The notes: a model not told the origin generated them from the letters alone. Counted from the first letter of the stretch, positions 54,229 through 62,320 are shown. The stretch: DNA of 64,000 bases from CAVRIA01 sp963721115 (GCA_963721115.1 CAVRIA010000010.1:1-64000), one strand, 5' to 3'. Made by a program: numbers and translations.

Positions 54229-54450
54229 ATGAGAGTTGCGACGGGCAAGGTCGTGGCTGGCAAGATCGTCGTTGAAGGCGACCCGTTGGCGGAAGGATCG
54301 ATCGTGACCGTTCTCGCTCCGGAGAACGGTGAGATTTTGGAGCTCAACGCCGATGATGAAGCTGCTCTTCTTACTTCGATCGAAGAGGCCGAACGAGGAG
54401 ACGTAGTCGACGGTGAGGAGTTCCTCCGCGAACTCGGCAACCGGGAGTGA
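54229..54450 (+). CDS. Small antitoxin-like protein of an integron cassette
   Basis: This 73-residue product reads MRVATGKVVAGKIVVEGDPL and AEGSIVTVLAPENGEILELN, DDEAALLTSIEEAERGD. A CGGAGAACGT precedes the ATG. This acidic protein overlaps a RelE/ParE toxin by GTGA, the standard cassette TA arrangement. It lies between two attC sites. Confidence 0.75.
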   Translation: MRVATGKVVAGKIVVEGDPLAEGSIVTVLAPENGEILELNADDEAALLTSIEEAERGDVVDGEEFLRELGNRE

Positions 54451-54733
54451 CGAGCCCGCTCCCGATCAAGGTCACTCGCCGCGCAAGTGGTGGGACGCCA
54501 ACCGACCAGCCGCGCCAGAGGCACTGCGCGAGGAAATCGAACGCGCGTTCCGTCTCATCGCCTTTCAGCCTGGGGTCGGAGCACGCGCTACCAATACGAA
54601 GCTCGTCGGTGTGCGTCGCGTTCACCTCGGCCGCGTGCACTACCATCTGTACTACCGTGTCAGGCAGGATCCTGCTGTTGTCGAGATTCTCGCACTGTGG
54701 CACACGCGCCGTGGAAAACGTCCGCGTGTGTGA
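54447..54733 (+). CDS. RelE/ParE toxin of an integron cassette (one frame break)
   Basis: GTG 54447 opens MTSPLPIKVTRRA; a break near 54487 leads to the frame ALREEIERAFRLIAFQPGVG, TKLVGVRRVHLGRVHYHLYY and RVRQDPAVVEILALWHTRRG. The C-terminal YYRV..D..VEILALWH is diagnostic of ParE-type toxins. About 95 residues when corrected. Confidence 0.75.
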
Positions 54734-54743
54734 GCGTGCGAGT

Positions 54744-54806
54744 GCCGAACTATCCGTTGGAGCCGACGCCCCAAAGGCGGCGCGGCTCAACGGCACAGCG
54801 TTCGGC
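54744..54806 (+). other. attC recombination site 2
   Basis: GCCGAAC (54744-54750) and GTTCGGC (54800-54806) are exact complements. Inside, CCGTTGGAGCCG pairs with CGGCTCAACGG leaving exactly one unpaired G, the extrahelical base that sets attC strand choice. A small GCC..GGC loop stem lies at the tip. 63 bp, placed 11 bp after the toxin stop. Confidence 0.85.
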
Positions 54807-54823
54807 CGATTGACACTGTCCGA

Positions 54824-55285
54824 ATGCATTTGAACCGTCTCCTGCTTGCGACAATCTGCTCGATCGCCTTCGGCTGCGGTGCGACTTTGCGAGAATCGGA
54901 AAGACCGCTCGCGCCGCCGCAAGGATTCGTGGTGGGGCATGATGGAGAGTTCAAGGCGAGTCTGTACCTCACCAGCAATCCCGATGAGTTCGTGGCAGCC
55001 TTACAACGTCCAGGGGATCCGGCGCGGATCAATGTTACGGATCACACTGCGCGCGGGAGGGAAATCGAGTGCTTCATCATCGTCGCAGGGTGCGGCGGGA
55101 ATAGTGCCGGGGTCTGCGACGTCGTGGCCGACTTTGAGGTGCTCGACGCGAGTGGTCACGCAGTCTCTGAGTATCCGAACGTATCGCTATGGCGGGTGCC
55201 ACCAAAGGCCGAGCCGGGCAGGCTTCTACCGAGTGAGGCCTCAGTTGCGATTACTCCAGGAGCAGCTGCTCCCTTGGGAACCTGA
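54824..55285 (+). CDS. Cassette-type lipoprotein or secreted protein
   Basis: This 153-residue protein starts MHLNRLLLATICSIAFGCGA, a signal sequence with a lipobox-like AFGC. The mature part (ASLYLTSNPDEFVAALQRPG, REIECFIIVAGCGGNSAGVC, VVADFEVLDASGHAVSEYP) resembles a family of periplasmic proteins often found as integron cassettes, with a Cys pair in the middle. It follows attC site 2; no attC is seen after it. Confidence 0.6.
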   Translation: MHLNRLLLATICSIAFGCGATLRESERPLAPPQGFVVGHDGEFKASLYLTSNPDEFVAALQRPGDPARINVTDHTARGREIECFIIVAGCGGNSAGVCDVVADFEVLDASGHAVSEYPNVSLWRVPPKAEPGRLLPSEASVAITPGAAAPLGT

Positions 55286-55378
55286 ACGTAGGGATATCAG
55301 ACGCGGCCCTTACACGCACTGCTCCTCGAAAACCTCGAACGGATATACGGCGGCGGAACGGTACAGGGAGGAACGACA

Positions 55379-56717
55379 ATGGGCACCAGGATAGCTGCGG
55401 CGCCTGCCCGGACTCTCACGGCTGCGGAGGCCGCCGGCATGGTCACATCCGGCATGTGGCTCGACTACGGCACAGCGCTCTGTCAGCCGGATCGTTTCGA
55501 TCAGGCGCTGGCGGAGCGAGCCTGTGAGCTTCGAGAATGTCAAGATCAGGTCCTGCCTGTCGCTGCGCCCGCGCGCGGTCGTCGAGGCCGATCCCGACGG
55601 GAAGCACTTCTTCTGGTTCAGCCAGCACTTCAGCGGCTACGACCGGCGCAAACACGACGCCGGGCGCTGCAGCTACATGCCGGTCAATCTGGGTGAGATC
55701 CCGGACTACTACCGCCGCTTCATGCCTCCCGTAGACATGGTCATTTTCAAGTGTTGCCAGATGGACGCCAACGGCTACTTCAATTTCAGTGCCGCCAATC
55801 TCTGGCACCGCGCCGCCACCGAACGAGCCCGTGTGGTAATCGTCGAGGTGACCGGCGGCAATCCCTGGCTGTACGGCGACGAAAACGGCCTGCACGTCAG
55901 CGAGGTGGACTACGTCATTGAGGGCGACGACCAGCCGGCGGCAGAACTGCCCAACCCGCCGGCGACCGATGTCGACCGCGCCGTTGGCCGTCTCATCGCT
56001 TCCGAGATCGAGGATGGCGCCTGTCTGCAGATCGGCATTGGCGGTATGCCCAATGCCGTCTGCGCCCAGCTCCTCGAGCACAGCCCGCGCAACCTCGGTG
56101 TCCACACCGAAATGCTCACCGATGGCATCGATCGATCTCTACAAGGCCGGCCTCGTAACCGGCTCGCACAAGCGCATCCATCCCGGCAAGATCGTCTGCA
56201 GTTTTGGTCTGGGCTCGGGAGACTTTTACAAAACCCTCGACCGCAATCCGGATTTCTGGTGCTGCCCCGTCGACTTCACCAACCTGCCGGACAACATCAT
56301 GCGCAACGACCAGGTGGTATCGATCAACAATACGACCCAGATCGACCTGCAGGGCCAGGTGGCTTCAGAGTCCGACGGCCTCCGCCACATAGCGGCACGG
56401 GGGGACAGCTTCAGTTCGTGCGCGGCGCCTATGCCTCGAAAGGCGGCAAGTCGTTCATCTGTCTGTCCTCGACCTACAATAAGCGCGGCGAGCCCAAGAG
56501 CCGCATCGTTCTCAACCTCACCCCCGGCAACATCGTCACCACGCCGCGCACCGATGTCATGTACGTCGTCACCGAGTACGGGATGGTCAGTCTCAAGGGC
56601 AAATCGGTGCCGGAGCGTGCCAAGGCGCTCATTGCCATTGCCCATCCAGATTTCCGCGAAACGCTCGAACGCCAGGCCTACGAACACCGCCTCATCCCGC
56701 ATGGCGTATCGTTCTGA
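55379..56717 (+). CDS. Acetyl-CoA hydrolase/transferase family protein (three frame breaks)
   Basis: CoA-transferase of the acetate/butyrate type, moving CoA between acyl donors and acetate. ATG 55379 gives LTAAEAAGMVTSGMWLDYGT; later blocks are HFFWFSQHFSGYDRRKHDAG, DGACLQIGIGGMPNAVCAQL, DFTNLPDNIMRNDQVVSINN and TEYGMVSLKGKSVPERAKAL. Frame changes near 55525, 56125 and 56395 must be corrected. About 445 residues, the family's usual length. It is unrelated to the integron cassettes upstream. Confidence 0.8.
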
Positions 56718-56728
56718 GCGCTGGACGA

Positions 56729-56895
56729 GAACCCGCAGGTCATGCGCTTGGTCTCTGGCCTGCCCGAACCCAGCGTGAGCCGCACCGTTTTTTCAGGCGT
56801 CGGCTCGGCGCTTCTGTTCGGCATCTGCTTCTGCCACGCTACGGCATCAACCATTGTGAACTCGGCCAACTCGGCCCTACGTCCCGGTATCCCAG
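56729..56895 (+). repeat. 166-bp direct repeat, copy 2, with attC-like core
   Basis: Matches 48407-48572. The attC-like core is at 56763-56822 (CCCGAAC...GTTCGGC). It starts 12 bp after the CoA-transferase stop, and its right end CCCTACGTCCCGGTATCCCAG abuts a truncated cyclase gene. Confidence 0.65.
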
Positions 56896-57251
56896 TTGCC
56901 GCGACTTCAACGGCGAGCTGCGGCAAGTGGGGCTGCCGGACTGTGGAAGTGGGCGTCGGGATTCACACGGGTCCACTCATTCTAGGATGTCTCGGCCAGG
57001 GGTCGCGCATGGAGTTTACGATCCTGGGCGACACGGTGAACACGGCTTCGCGCCTGCCGGCTCTCTCGAAGCAAGAGGCGACGATGGTCCTGCTCACCGG
57101 AGATACCGCCGCGGCCTGCCAAGGCCGCCACGACATCGTCCCGCTCGGGGAGATGACGGTGCGAGGACGCCACGCTCCTCTCCGACATCGACGGCCTGCG
57201 GCCGACGCGCGACCAGAGCTAGGACCGACCGTGTACGGGGACGTGTCCTGA
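56896..57251 (+). pseudogene. C-terminal fragment of a class III adenylate/guanylate cyclase
   Basis: The frame carries VEVGVGIHTGPLILGCLGQG, SRMEFTILGDTVNTASRLPA and LSKQEATMVLLTGDT, the second half of a class III cyclase domain (GIHTG...GDTVNxAsRL). The metal-binding first half is missing, replaced by the 166-bp repeat. A frame change near 57175 disturbs the end. Confidence 0.7.
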
Positions 57252-57332
57252 TACACCGAGCTGGCGGAGAGAAATGACGCGGACGCACGAAATTTCTCAG
57301 TCGAATTCCCTCGATCTGGAGTGACGAGCGGG

Positions 57333-57391
57333 GGGACGCTGTGGTGATCTGCCGATTCGAAGCTGAAATCGGTAAGCAGGCGCAGCGTCCC
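57333..57391. repeat. GGGACG-ended hairpin, copy D (diverged)
   Basis: GGGACGCTG (57333-57341) pairs with CAGCGTCCC (57383-57391) and CCGATT with AATCGG inside; the middle of the stem is mismatched. Confidence 0.6.
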
Positions 57392-57404
57392 TCTGTGCCC
57401 CTCC

Positions 57405-57513
57405 CCGTCGCGAAGCAGCGGTGGCCGCGCCCGTGCAGCTCGCGCGCGAGCGCTCTTCCGATGCCGGACGAGCAGCCGGTGACCAGTACGACCCATAGGC
57501 GCATCTCGCTCAT
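57405..57513 (-). pseudogene. Truncated duplicate of the SDR N-terminus
   Basis: ATG 57513 gives MSEMRLWVVLVTGCSSGIGR and ALARELHGRGHRCFATG, nearly identical to the SDR at 46555-47441. Similarity extends upstream to about 57548 (47337-47475 in the parent). It breaks off at hairpin D. Confidence 0.75.
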
Positions 57514-57628
57514 GGCCGGGAGGTACTGCGAAGCCGCGCCGAGGGCAACGGGAGGAGGGCGGTGGCGCCCGGAATCAGGCTCTTGCCTTGGCGAGGGGCC
57601 GTCTCTTGGGCTAGGAAGGGCGGACTGC

Positions 57629-58939
57629 ATGAGCGCATCCCGGCCTCACTTCGAACGGCCGCCCGAGCACGTCGCCGGACGTCCGGGTCTCTTCGAGGGC
57701 ATCGCCCTCCTCGTTCTGGCCCTTCTCGCCTGCCCGACGGCGGCGCGCGCGGAGCTGCCGCGCGAGAAGCCGGGAGAGGTGGAGCGACTGGCGGAGCCGC
57801 CGCACGCCCACTGGGTCTGGGTATCGGACCTGGTGCTGCAACGGACGGCGCTGATCGATCTCGACGACGGCCGCTTCCTCGGCATGCTGAACGGCGGCTT
57901 CGGAACGGTGATGCCGCTCTTCGCCTCGCGGCGCCCGGAGATCTACCTTCCCGCGACCTTCTACTCGCGCGGCACGCGCGGCGAGCGCACCGACGTCCTC
58001 ACCGTCTACGACCTGCCGACGCTGTCGCCGGTCGCCGAGGTCGTCCTGCCGCCGCGGCGCGCCACCAACGCCGTGGCGCTCGGGCACTCGGCGCTGTCGG
58101 ACGACGACCGCTTCGTCGCCGTGTTCAACTGGACGACCGGCACATCGCTGAGCGTCGTCGACGTCGTGCGGCGGGTCCTCACCGCCGAGATCAACACGCC
58201 CGGCTGCAGCCTCGTGTACGCCGCCGGCCCGCGCCGCTTCTTCTCCATCTGCGGCGACGGATCGCTGTTCGTCGTCACTCTCGGCGACGACGGCCGCGAG
58301 GCGAGCCGGCTGCGCACCAAGCCGTTCTTCGATGCAAGAGCCGACCCGGTGACGGAGAAGGCCGTGCGCTGGGGCGACCAGTGGATCTTCGTCTCCTTCG
58401 AAGGCGTCGTGCATCCGGTCGACGTCTCGGGACCGGAGATCGAATTCGGCGAGCCCTGGTCGCTGGTGGGCGACGCCGACCGCAAGGACTCGTGGCGCAT
58501 CGGCGGCCTGCAGCACCTGGCGGTGCACGAGAGGAGCGGCCGGCTGTACGCGCTCATGCACCGCGGCGGGCCGGACACGCACAAGGATGCCGGCGAGGAG
58601 GTATGGATCTACGACCTCGTCTCGCACAAGCGCGTCGAGCGCATCAAGCTGCGCAACCCCGGCCTCACCATCTACGGCTTCCCGGTCGAGTTCGGCGGCG
58701 GCTGGCCGTGGCCGTTCAACCGCCTCTCCGACTGGCTGATCGACGTGTTCGCGCCGGCCGCGGTCGGCCAGATCCAGGTGACGCAGGGCGACCAGCCGTT
58801 GCTCGTGACCGCGGCGCAGTTCAGCGGCTCGCTCGGCGTCTACGATGCCATGACGGGGATCTTCCTGAAGCGCGTGCAGCCGACCGGGTGGACGTCGGAC
58901 GTCCTGCTGGCGCCGTGGACGGGAGAGGCGGCCAAATGA
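57629..58939 (+). CDS. mauB: Methylamine dehydrogenase heavy (alpha/beta) chain
   Basis: This 436-residue protein has a signal segment FEGIALLVLALLACPTAARA. The remainder is a seven-bladed propeller of the methylamine dehydrogenase heavy-chain family: HWVWVSDLVLQRTALIDLDD, RFLGMLNGGFGTVMPLFASR, IYLPATFYSRGTRGERTDVL, ARRFFSICGDGSL-type and HLAVHERSGRLYALMHRGGP. It forms the periplasmic heterotetramer with MauA. ATG 57629 follows AAGGGCGGA. Its stop overlaps mauE (ATGA), so the operon is translationally coupled. Confidence 0.9.
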   Translation: MSASRPHFERPPEHVAGRPGLFEGIALLVLALLACPTAARAELPREKPGEVERLAEPPHAHWVWVSDLVLQRTALIDLDDGRFLGMLNGGFGTVMPLFASRRPEIYLPATFYSRGTRGERTDVLTVYDLPTLSPVAEVVLPPRRATNAVALGHSALSDDDRFVAVFNWTTGTSLSVVDVVRRVLTAEINTPGCSLVYAAGPRRFFSICGDGSLFVVTLGDDGREASRLRTKPFFDARADPVTEKAVRWGDQWIFVSFEGVVHPVDVSGPEIEFGEPWSLVGDADRKDSWRIGGLQHLAVHERSGRLYALMHRGGPDTHKDAGEEVWIYDLVSHKRVERIKLRNPGLTIYGFPVEFGGGWPWPFNRLSDWLIDVFAPAAVGQIQVTQGDQPLLVTAAQFSGSLGVYDAMTGIFLKRVQPTGWTSDVLLAPWTGEAAK

Positions 58940-59511
58940 TTCGCGTCGATCCGGTGATCTCCCTCTCGCTGCGCGCCTTCCTGGCGTTCGTGCTCGCCGT
59001 CGCGGCCGCACACAAGCTGCGCGACCTGGGCGCCTTCCGCGCCGCGGTCGCCGGCTACGACCTGCTGCCGCCGCGCGGGTCCGCCCTCGCCGCTCCGCTG
59101 CTGGCCGGCGCCGAGGTCGCACTGGCGGCGGGGCTTCTCGTTCGGCCGCTCGCCGCGCCGGCGGCGCTTGCCACAGCGGCGCTTCTCGTCGTGTACGCCG
59201 GCGCCATGCTCGTCAATCTGCGGCGTGGCCGTCGCGACATCGACTGCGGCTGCGCCGGGCCGGCACGGCGCCGGCCGCTCGGCGCCGGGCTCGTCGCCCG
59301 CAACGGCGTACTCGTCGCGATGGCCTTGTTCGCCGCTGTTCCCGGCACTGAACGGGCGCCGACCTGGCTCGACGTGTCGACGATCGTCTTCGCCTCCGGC
59401 GCGCTGGCGTTGCTCTACGTCGCCGTCGAGGGGCTGCTGGCCAACGCGCCGCGCGTCGCGGCCCTGGCGCGCTGGATGGAGCCCGAGGACTCGGAGGCGG
59501 CGCGTGCTTGA
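58936..59511 (+). CDS. mauE: MauE, membrane protein for methylamine dehydrogenase maturation
   Basis: This 191-residue DoxX/MauE-type membrane protein has four hydrophobic segments: SLSLRAFLAFVLAVAAAHKL, LLAGAEVALAAGLLV, ATAALLVVYAGAMLVNL and VARNGVLVAMALFAAVP. The DCGCAG motif near residue 102 is the conserved Cys pair of the family. MauE is needed with MauD for folding and disulfide formation of the light chain. Confidence 0.85.
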   Translation: MIRVDPVISLSLRAFLAFVLAVAAAHKLRDLGAFRAAVAGYDLLPPRGSALAAPLLAGAEVALAAGLLVRPLAAPAALATAALLVVYAGAMLVNLRRGRRDIDCGCAGPARRRPLGAGLVARNGVLVAMALFAAVPGTERAPTWLDVSTIVFASGALALLYVAVEGLLANAPRVAALARWMEPEDSEAARA

Positions 59512-60214
59512 GGCGCTGGTCATCTCCAACCTCGTCCTCTGGATCGCGACGCTGGCGCTGGCGGCGGTGGTCGTCGCCCTGGTGCGCCAGATCGGCGTGC
59601 TGCACGAGCGCGTCGCGCCCGCCGGAGCGCTCATGGGCCGGGCGGGTCCGCGCCTCGGCGAGCCGGCGCCGCGCTTCGACCTCGCCGACTGGTCGGGGCG
59701 TCCCTGCCGGTTGGGCGGAATCGACGCGGAGGGCCGCAGCACGCTGCTCGTCTTCGTCTCGCCCACCTGTCCGGTCTGCAAGACGATGCTGTCGATCCTC
59801 GACTCGGTGCAGCGCGGCGAGGGCCGGCGAATGCGGCTGGTTCTCGCCAGCGACGGGGCGCGCGAGGAGCACGAGGCCTTCGTCCGCGAGCACGGGCTCG
59901 GCGGCCGCGCCTACGTGCTGTCGACCGAGCTCGGCCTCGCCTACGCGGTTCCGAAGCTGCCGTACGCGGTGCTCATCGACGCGGCGGGCGTCTTGCGCGC
60001 CAAGGGCCTCGTCAACACGCGCGAGCACGTCGAGAGCCTGTTCGAGGCGATGGAGCGCGGCGTCGGCTCCGTACAGGAGTACCTGCGCGGCGAGGCGGAG
60101 CGCGAGCGCGGGGCGACGCAGCCGGGGGAAGGCAGGCCGGAGGTCGCGTTTCGCCGAGACGATCTCGGGGAAGGAATTCCCCGAGCGGGAAAGGAACGGG
60201 AGAACGGACGATGA
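59504..60214 (+). CDS. mauD: MauD, thioredoxin-like disulfide protein
   Basis: GTG 59504 overlaps the mauE end by 8 bp. An N-terminal membrane anchor (ALVISNLVLWIATLALAAVV) is followed by a thioredoxin fold with FVSPTCPVCKTMLSILDS (CPVC active site) and VPKLPYAVLIDAAGVLRAKG. MauD is thought to make the six disulfides of MauA in the periplasm. The stop overlaps the mauA start (ATGA). Confidence 0.9.
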   Translation: MLEALVISNLVLWIATLALAAVVVALVRQIGVLHERVAPAGALMGRAGPRLGEPAPRFDLADWSGRPCRLGGIDAEGRSTLLVFVSPTCPVCKTMLSILDSVQRGEGRRMRLVLASDGAREEHEAFVREHGLGGRAYVLSTELGLAYAVPKLPYAVLIDAAGVLRAKGLVNTREHVESLFEAMERGVGSVQEYLRGEAERERGATQPGEGRPEVAFRRDDLGEGIPRAGKERENGR

Positions 60215-60747
60215 ACGCGATCGACCGCTGGTTCGACCGTCTGGCGCGCGGCGTGGCGCGACGCAGCTCGCGGCGCGGCTTTCTCGCCCGCGTCGCCGCG
60301 CTGGTGGTGGGCGGCGCGGCGCTGCCACTGCTGCCGGTAGCGCGCGCGGAAGGCTCCGCTCGCGCGCCGGCGCCGGGGGAGCCGGACCCGGGCGCTCCCG
60401 AGGGCGATCCCGGCGACTGCAGCTACTGGCGCCACTGCGCGATCGACGGCTTCCTGTGCAGCTGCTGCGGCGGGACGCAGCACGCCTGCCCGCCGGGCAC
60501 GGAGATGTCGCCGGTGACGTGGATCGGCACCTGCCGCAATCCGGAGGACGGCAAGGACTACGTCATCTCGTACAACGACTGCTGCGGCAAGTACATCTGC
60601 GGTCTCTGCTTCTGCCATCGCAACGAAGGGGACCGGCCGATCTACCTCTCGGCGCGCAGCAACGACATCAACTGGTGCTTCGGCACCAAGAGCGTCGTGT
60701 ACAACTGCTCCACCGCCATCGTTCTCGGCGTGGCGACGGAAAAATGA
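60211..60747 (+). CDS. mauA: Methylamine dehydrogenase light (small) chain with TTQ cofactor
   Basis: This 178-residue protein has a Tat signal (SSRRGFLARVAALVVGGAAL). The two Trp that are cross-linked to tryptophan tryptophylquinone are visible in DCSYWRHCAIDGFLCSCCGG and SNDINWCFGTKSVVYNC, with the many Cys for six disulfides. It oxidises methylamine to formaldehyde and ammonia. Maturation needs MauG, which is not in the window. Confidence 0.95.
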   Translation: MNAIDRWFDRLARGVARRSSRRGFLARVAALVVGGAALPLLPVARAEGSARAPAPGEPDPGAPEGDPGDCSYWRHCAIDGFLCSCCGGTQHACPPGTEMSPVTWIGTCRNPEDGKDYVISYNDCCGKYICGLCFCHRNEGDRPIYLSARSNDINWCFGTKSVVYNCSTAIVLGVATEK

Positions 60748-60805
60748 GCCGCCGGGGCACGGGCTGGGCGCGACGTTGCCCAACAATTCCCGATGAGCCC
60801 GAATT

Positions 60806-60885
60806 CGTCATTCCCGCGAAAGCGGGAATCCACCGGACACCCCGCGACCTCCCCGCCTGGATGCCCGCTTTCGCGGGCATGACGG
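60806..60885. repeat. REP-type inverted repeat (CGTCATTCCCGCGAAAGCGGG)
   Basis: CGTCATTCCCGCGAAAGCGG (60806-60825) and the partner GGATGCCCGCTTTCGCGGGC with ATGACGG to 60885 form a hairpin pair of a kind widespread in proteobacterial intergenic DNA. It separates mauA from the cytochrome gene and is read in frame as the SFPRKRESS-type peptide. Confidence 0.75.
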
Positions 60886-61385
60886 TTGCTGTGTGCTGGT
60901 GGGGTAAATTGTTGGGGAAAGCCGGCAGGGCTGTGCCCCTGCTCGTCGCGGTCGTTCTCGCCGCTCTCCTCGGCTCGCCCGCGTTCGCCGATCCGCAGAC
61001 CGACTACATGTTGAACTGCCGCGGCTGCCACGGGCCGGACGGAACCGGCCTGGCCGGCGCGGCGCCGTCTTTCCGCGGTCAACTGGCGCGCTTCCTCTCC
61101 GTGCCCGGCGGGAGAGAATACCTGATCCAGGTGCCGGGCACGGCGCAGTCGGCGCTCAGCGATGCGCGCGTGGCGGCGCTGCTGAACTGGCTGCTGAGCG
61201 AGTTCAGCCCCGAGCAGGTGCCGGCCGGCTTCGTCCCCTATCGAGAGGACGAGGTCGCGCGCTGGCGCCGCTCGCCGCTCACCGACGTGCAGAAGACCCG
61301 CGCCGCCCTGCTGCGTGCCATCGAGGCATACGAAAAGGGCAACCACGAAGCTCGTCATCAGCTGCGCCCGCCCAAAGAAGGATGA
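60879..61385 (+). CDS. Monoheme cytochrome c of the mau operon
   Basis: A frame from ATG 60744 (overlapping the mauA stop) is open but crosses the REP; ATG 60879 gives a normal signal peptide (GRAVPLLVAVVLAALLGSPA). The mature part has one heme motif, MLNCRGCHGPDGTGLAGAAP, and a helix ending ALLNWLLSEFSPEQVP. It may accept electrons from methylamine dehydrogenase in place of amicyanin; that is inference from position. The last about 13 residues (NHEARHQLRPPKEG) come from the CACGAAG repeat. Confidence 0.75.
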   Translation: MTVAVCWWGKLLGKAGRAVPLLVAVVLAALLGSPAFADPQTDYMLNCRGCHGPDGTGLAGAAPSFRGQLARFLSVPGGREYLIQVPGTAQSALSDARVAALLNWLLSEFSPEQVPAGFVPYREDEVARWRRSPLTDVQKTRAALLRAIEAYEKGNHEARHQLRPPKEG

Positions 61386-61482
61386 AAATGCAACCACGAA
61401 GAGCAGGAAGGTCACGAAGGCAAGAACGGCGGTGTTCTTCGTGACCTTCGTGGTTGCCTTGTGATCTTCGTGGTTGCCTCGT
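61341..61482. repeat. CACGAAG-type repeat, copy 4
   Basis: AACCACGAAGCTCGTCATCA and the GCCCGCCCAAAGAAGGATGA AAATGC segment, then CACGAAG units and inverted CTTCGTGGTTGCC units. It contributes the stop codon of the cytochrome gene. Confidence 0.65.
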
Positions 61483-61498
61483 TTGCCCGGGAGGAGCC

Positions 61499-62188
61499 GT
61501 GGAGAAGCTGATCTACGTCGTGTGGAAGAGGAGGGAGCAGCCCATCGAGCGGTTCCGGGAGGAGATGCTCGGCGCGGTGGGGGCGCGACTGGTCGACCTC
61601 GGCGCGCGCGCCCTCGGCGTGAACCTCGCCGACGAGCGCGCGGTGCCGGGGCTGCGCATCACGCAGATGGCCGAGCCCCTGTCGGGCATGGTCTCGATCT
61701 GGCTCGACACCGCTCTCCGGCGCGGCCCGCTCGAGGAGGTTCTGGCGAGCGTCACGACTCGGCTCGCCGGGTATCTCGTTCTCGAGTCCGTACCGATCGT
61801 CAACACCACCCGTGTGCCTCCTCTCGGGGAGCGGGTCCCCGGCCTGTACACCGTCGCCTTCCTCGAGAAGCCGGAGTCGCTCGACTACGAGGCGTGGTTG
61901 GAGGCGTGGCAGGGCCGCCACACGCCGGTGGCGGTCGAGACGCAGAGCACGTTCCTCTACGTCCAGAACCTGCTCGTGCGGCCGCTGACCGAGAACGCCC
62001 CGCGGTGGACCGCGATCGTCGAAGAGGCGTTCCCCGCCGAGGCCGCCACCGATCCGATGGTCTTCTACGCGGCGGATTCGCCGCAGAAGCTGAAGGAGAA
62101 CCAGCGCCGCATGATGGAGAGCTGCCAGCGCTTCATCGACTTCAGCCGCTTCGAGACCCACCCGATGAGCGCCTACGTGCTCAAATGA
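61499..62188 (+). CDS. EthD-like domain protein
   Basis: This 229-residue protein reads EKLIYVVWKRREQPIERFRE at the N-terminus, a duplicated ferredoxin-like fold with LDYEAWLEAWQGRHTPVAVE and FLYVQNLLVRPLTENAPRWT. These are EthD/DUF1330-like features, found in oxidative degradation loci. GTG 61499 follows GGGAGGAGCC. Role unknown; perhaps a small partner of the adjacent oxidoreductase. Confidence 0.65.
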   Translation: MEKLIYVVWKRREQPIERFREEMLGAVGARLVDLGARALGVNLADERAVPGLRITQMAEPLSGMVSIWLDTALRRGPLEEVLASVTTRLAGYLVLESVPIVNTTRVPPLGERVPGLYTVAFLEKPESLDYEAWLEAWQGRHTPVAVETQSTFLYVQNLLVRPLTENAPRWTAIVEEAFPAEAATDPMVFYAADSPQKLKENQRRMMESCQRFIDFSRFETHPMSAYVLK

Positions 62189-62236
62189 GTGACTCAGCGA
62201 CTCGGGGATACAGTGCTGGAGGTGCAGGCCGGAGGA

Positions 62237-62320
62237 TGTGCTGACGTGATGTGCTGACGTGCTGACGTACGCCACACGTCAACACGTCAGCACGTCAGCA
62301 CGTCAACACGTCAGCACGTC
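62237..62320. repeat. GTGCTGACGT/ACGTCAGCAC short inverted tandem repeats
   Basis: The left part has direct GTGCTGACGT units, and the right part has their complements (CACGTCAACACGTCAGCACG). The block folds on itself and contains the stop of the LLM gene. Units are about 10 bp with no unique spacers, so it is not a CRISPR array. Confidence 0.75.

Noticed and set aside
62237..62320. CRISPR array
   Set aside because: Units are about 10 bp, partly inverted, without unique spacers or cas genes.
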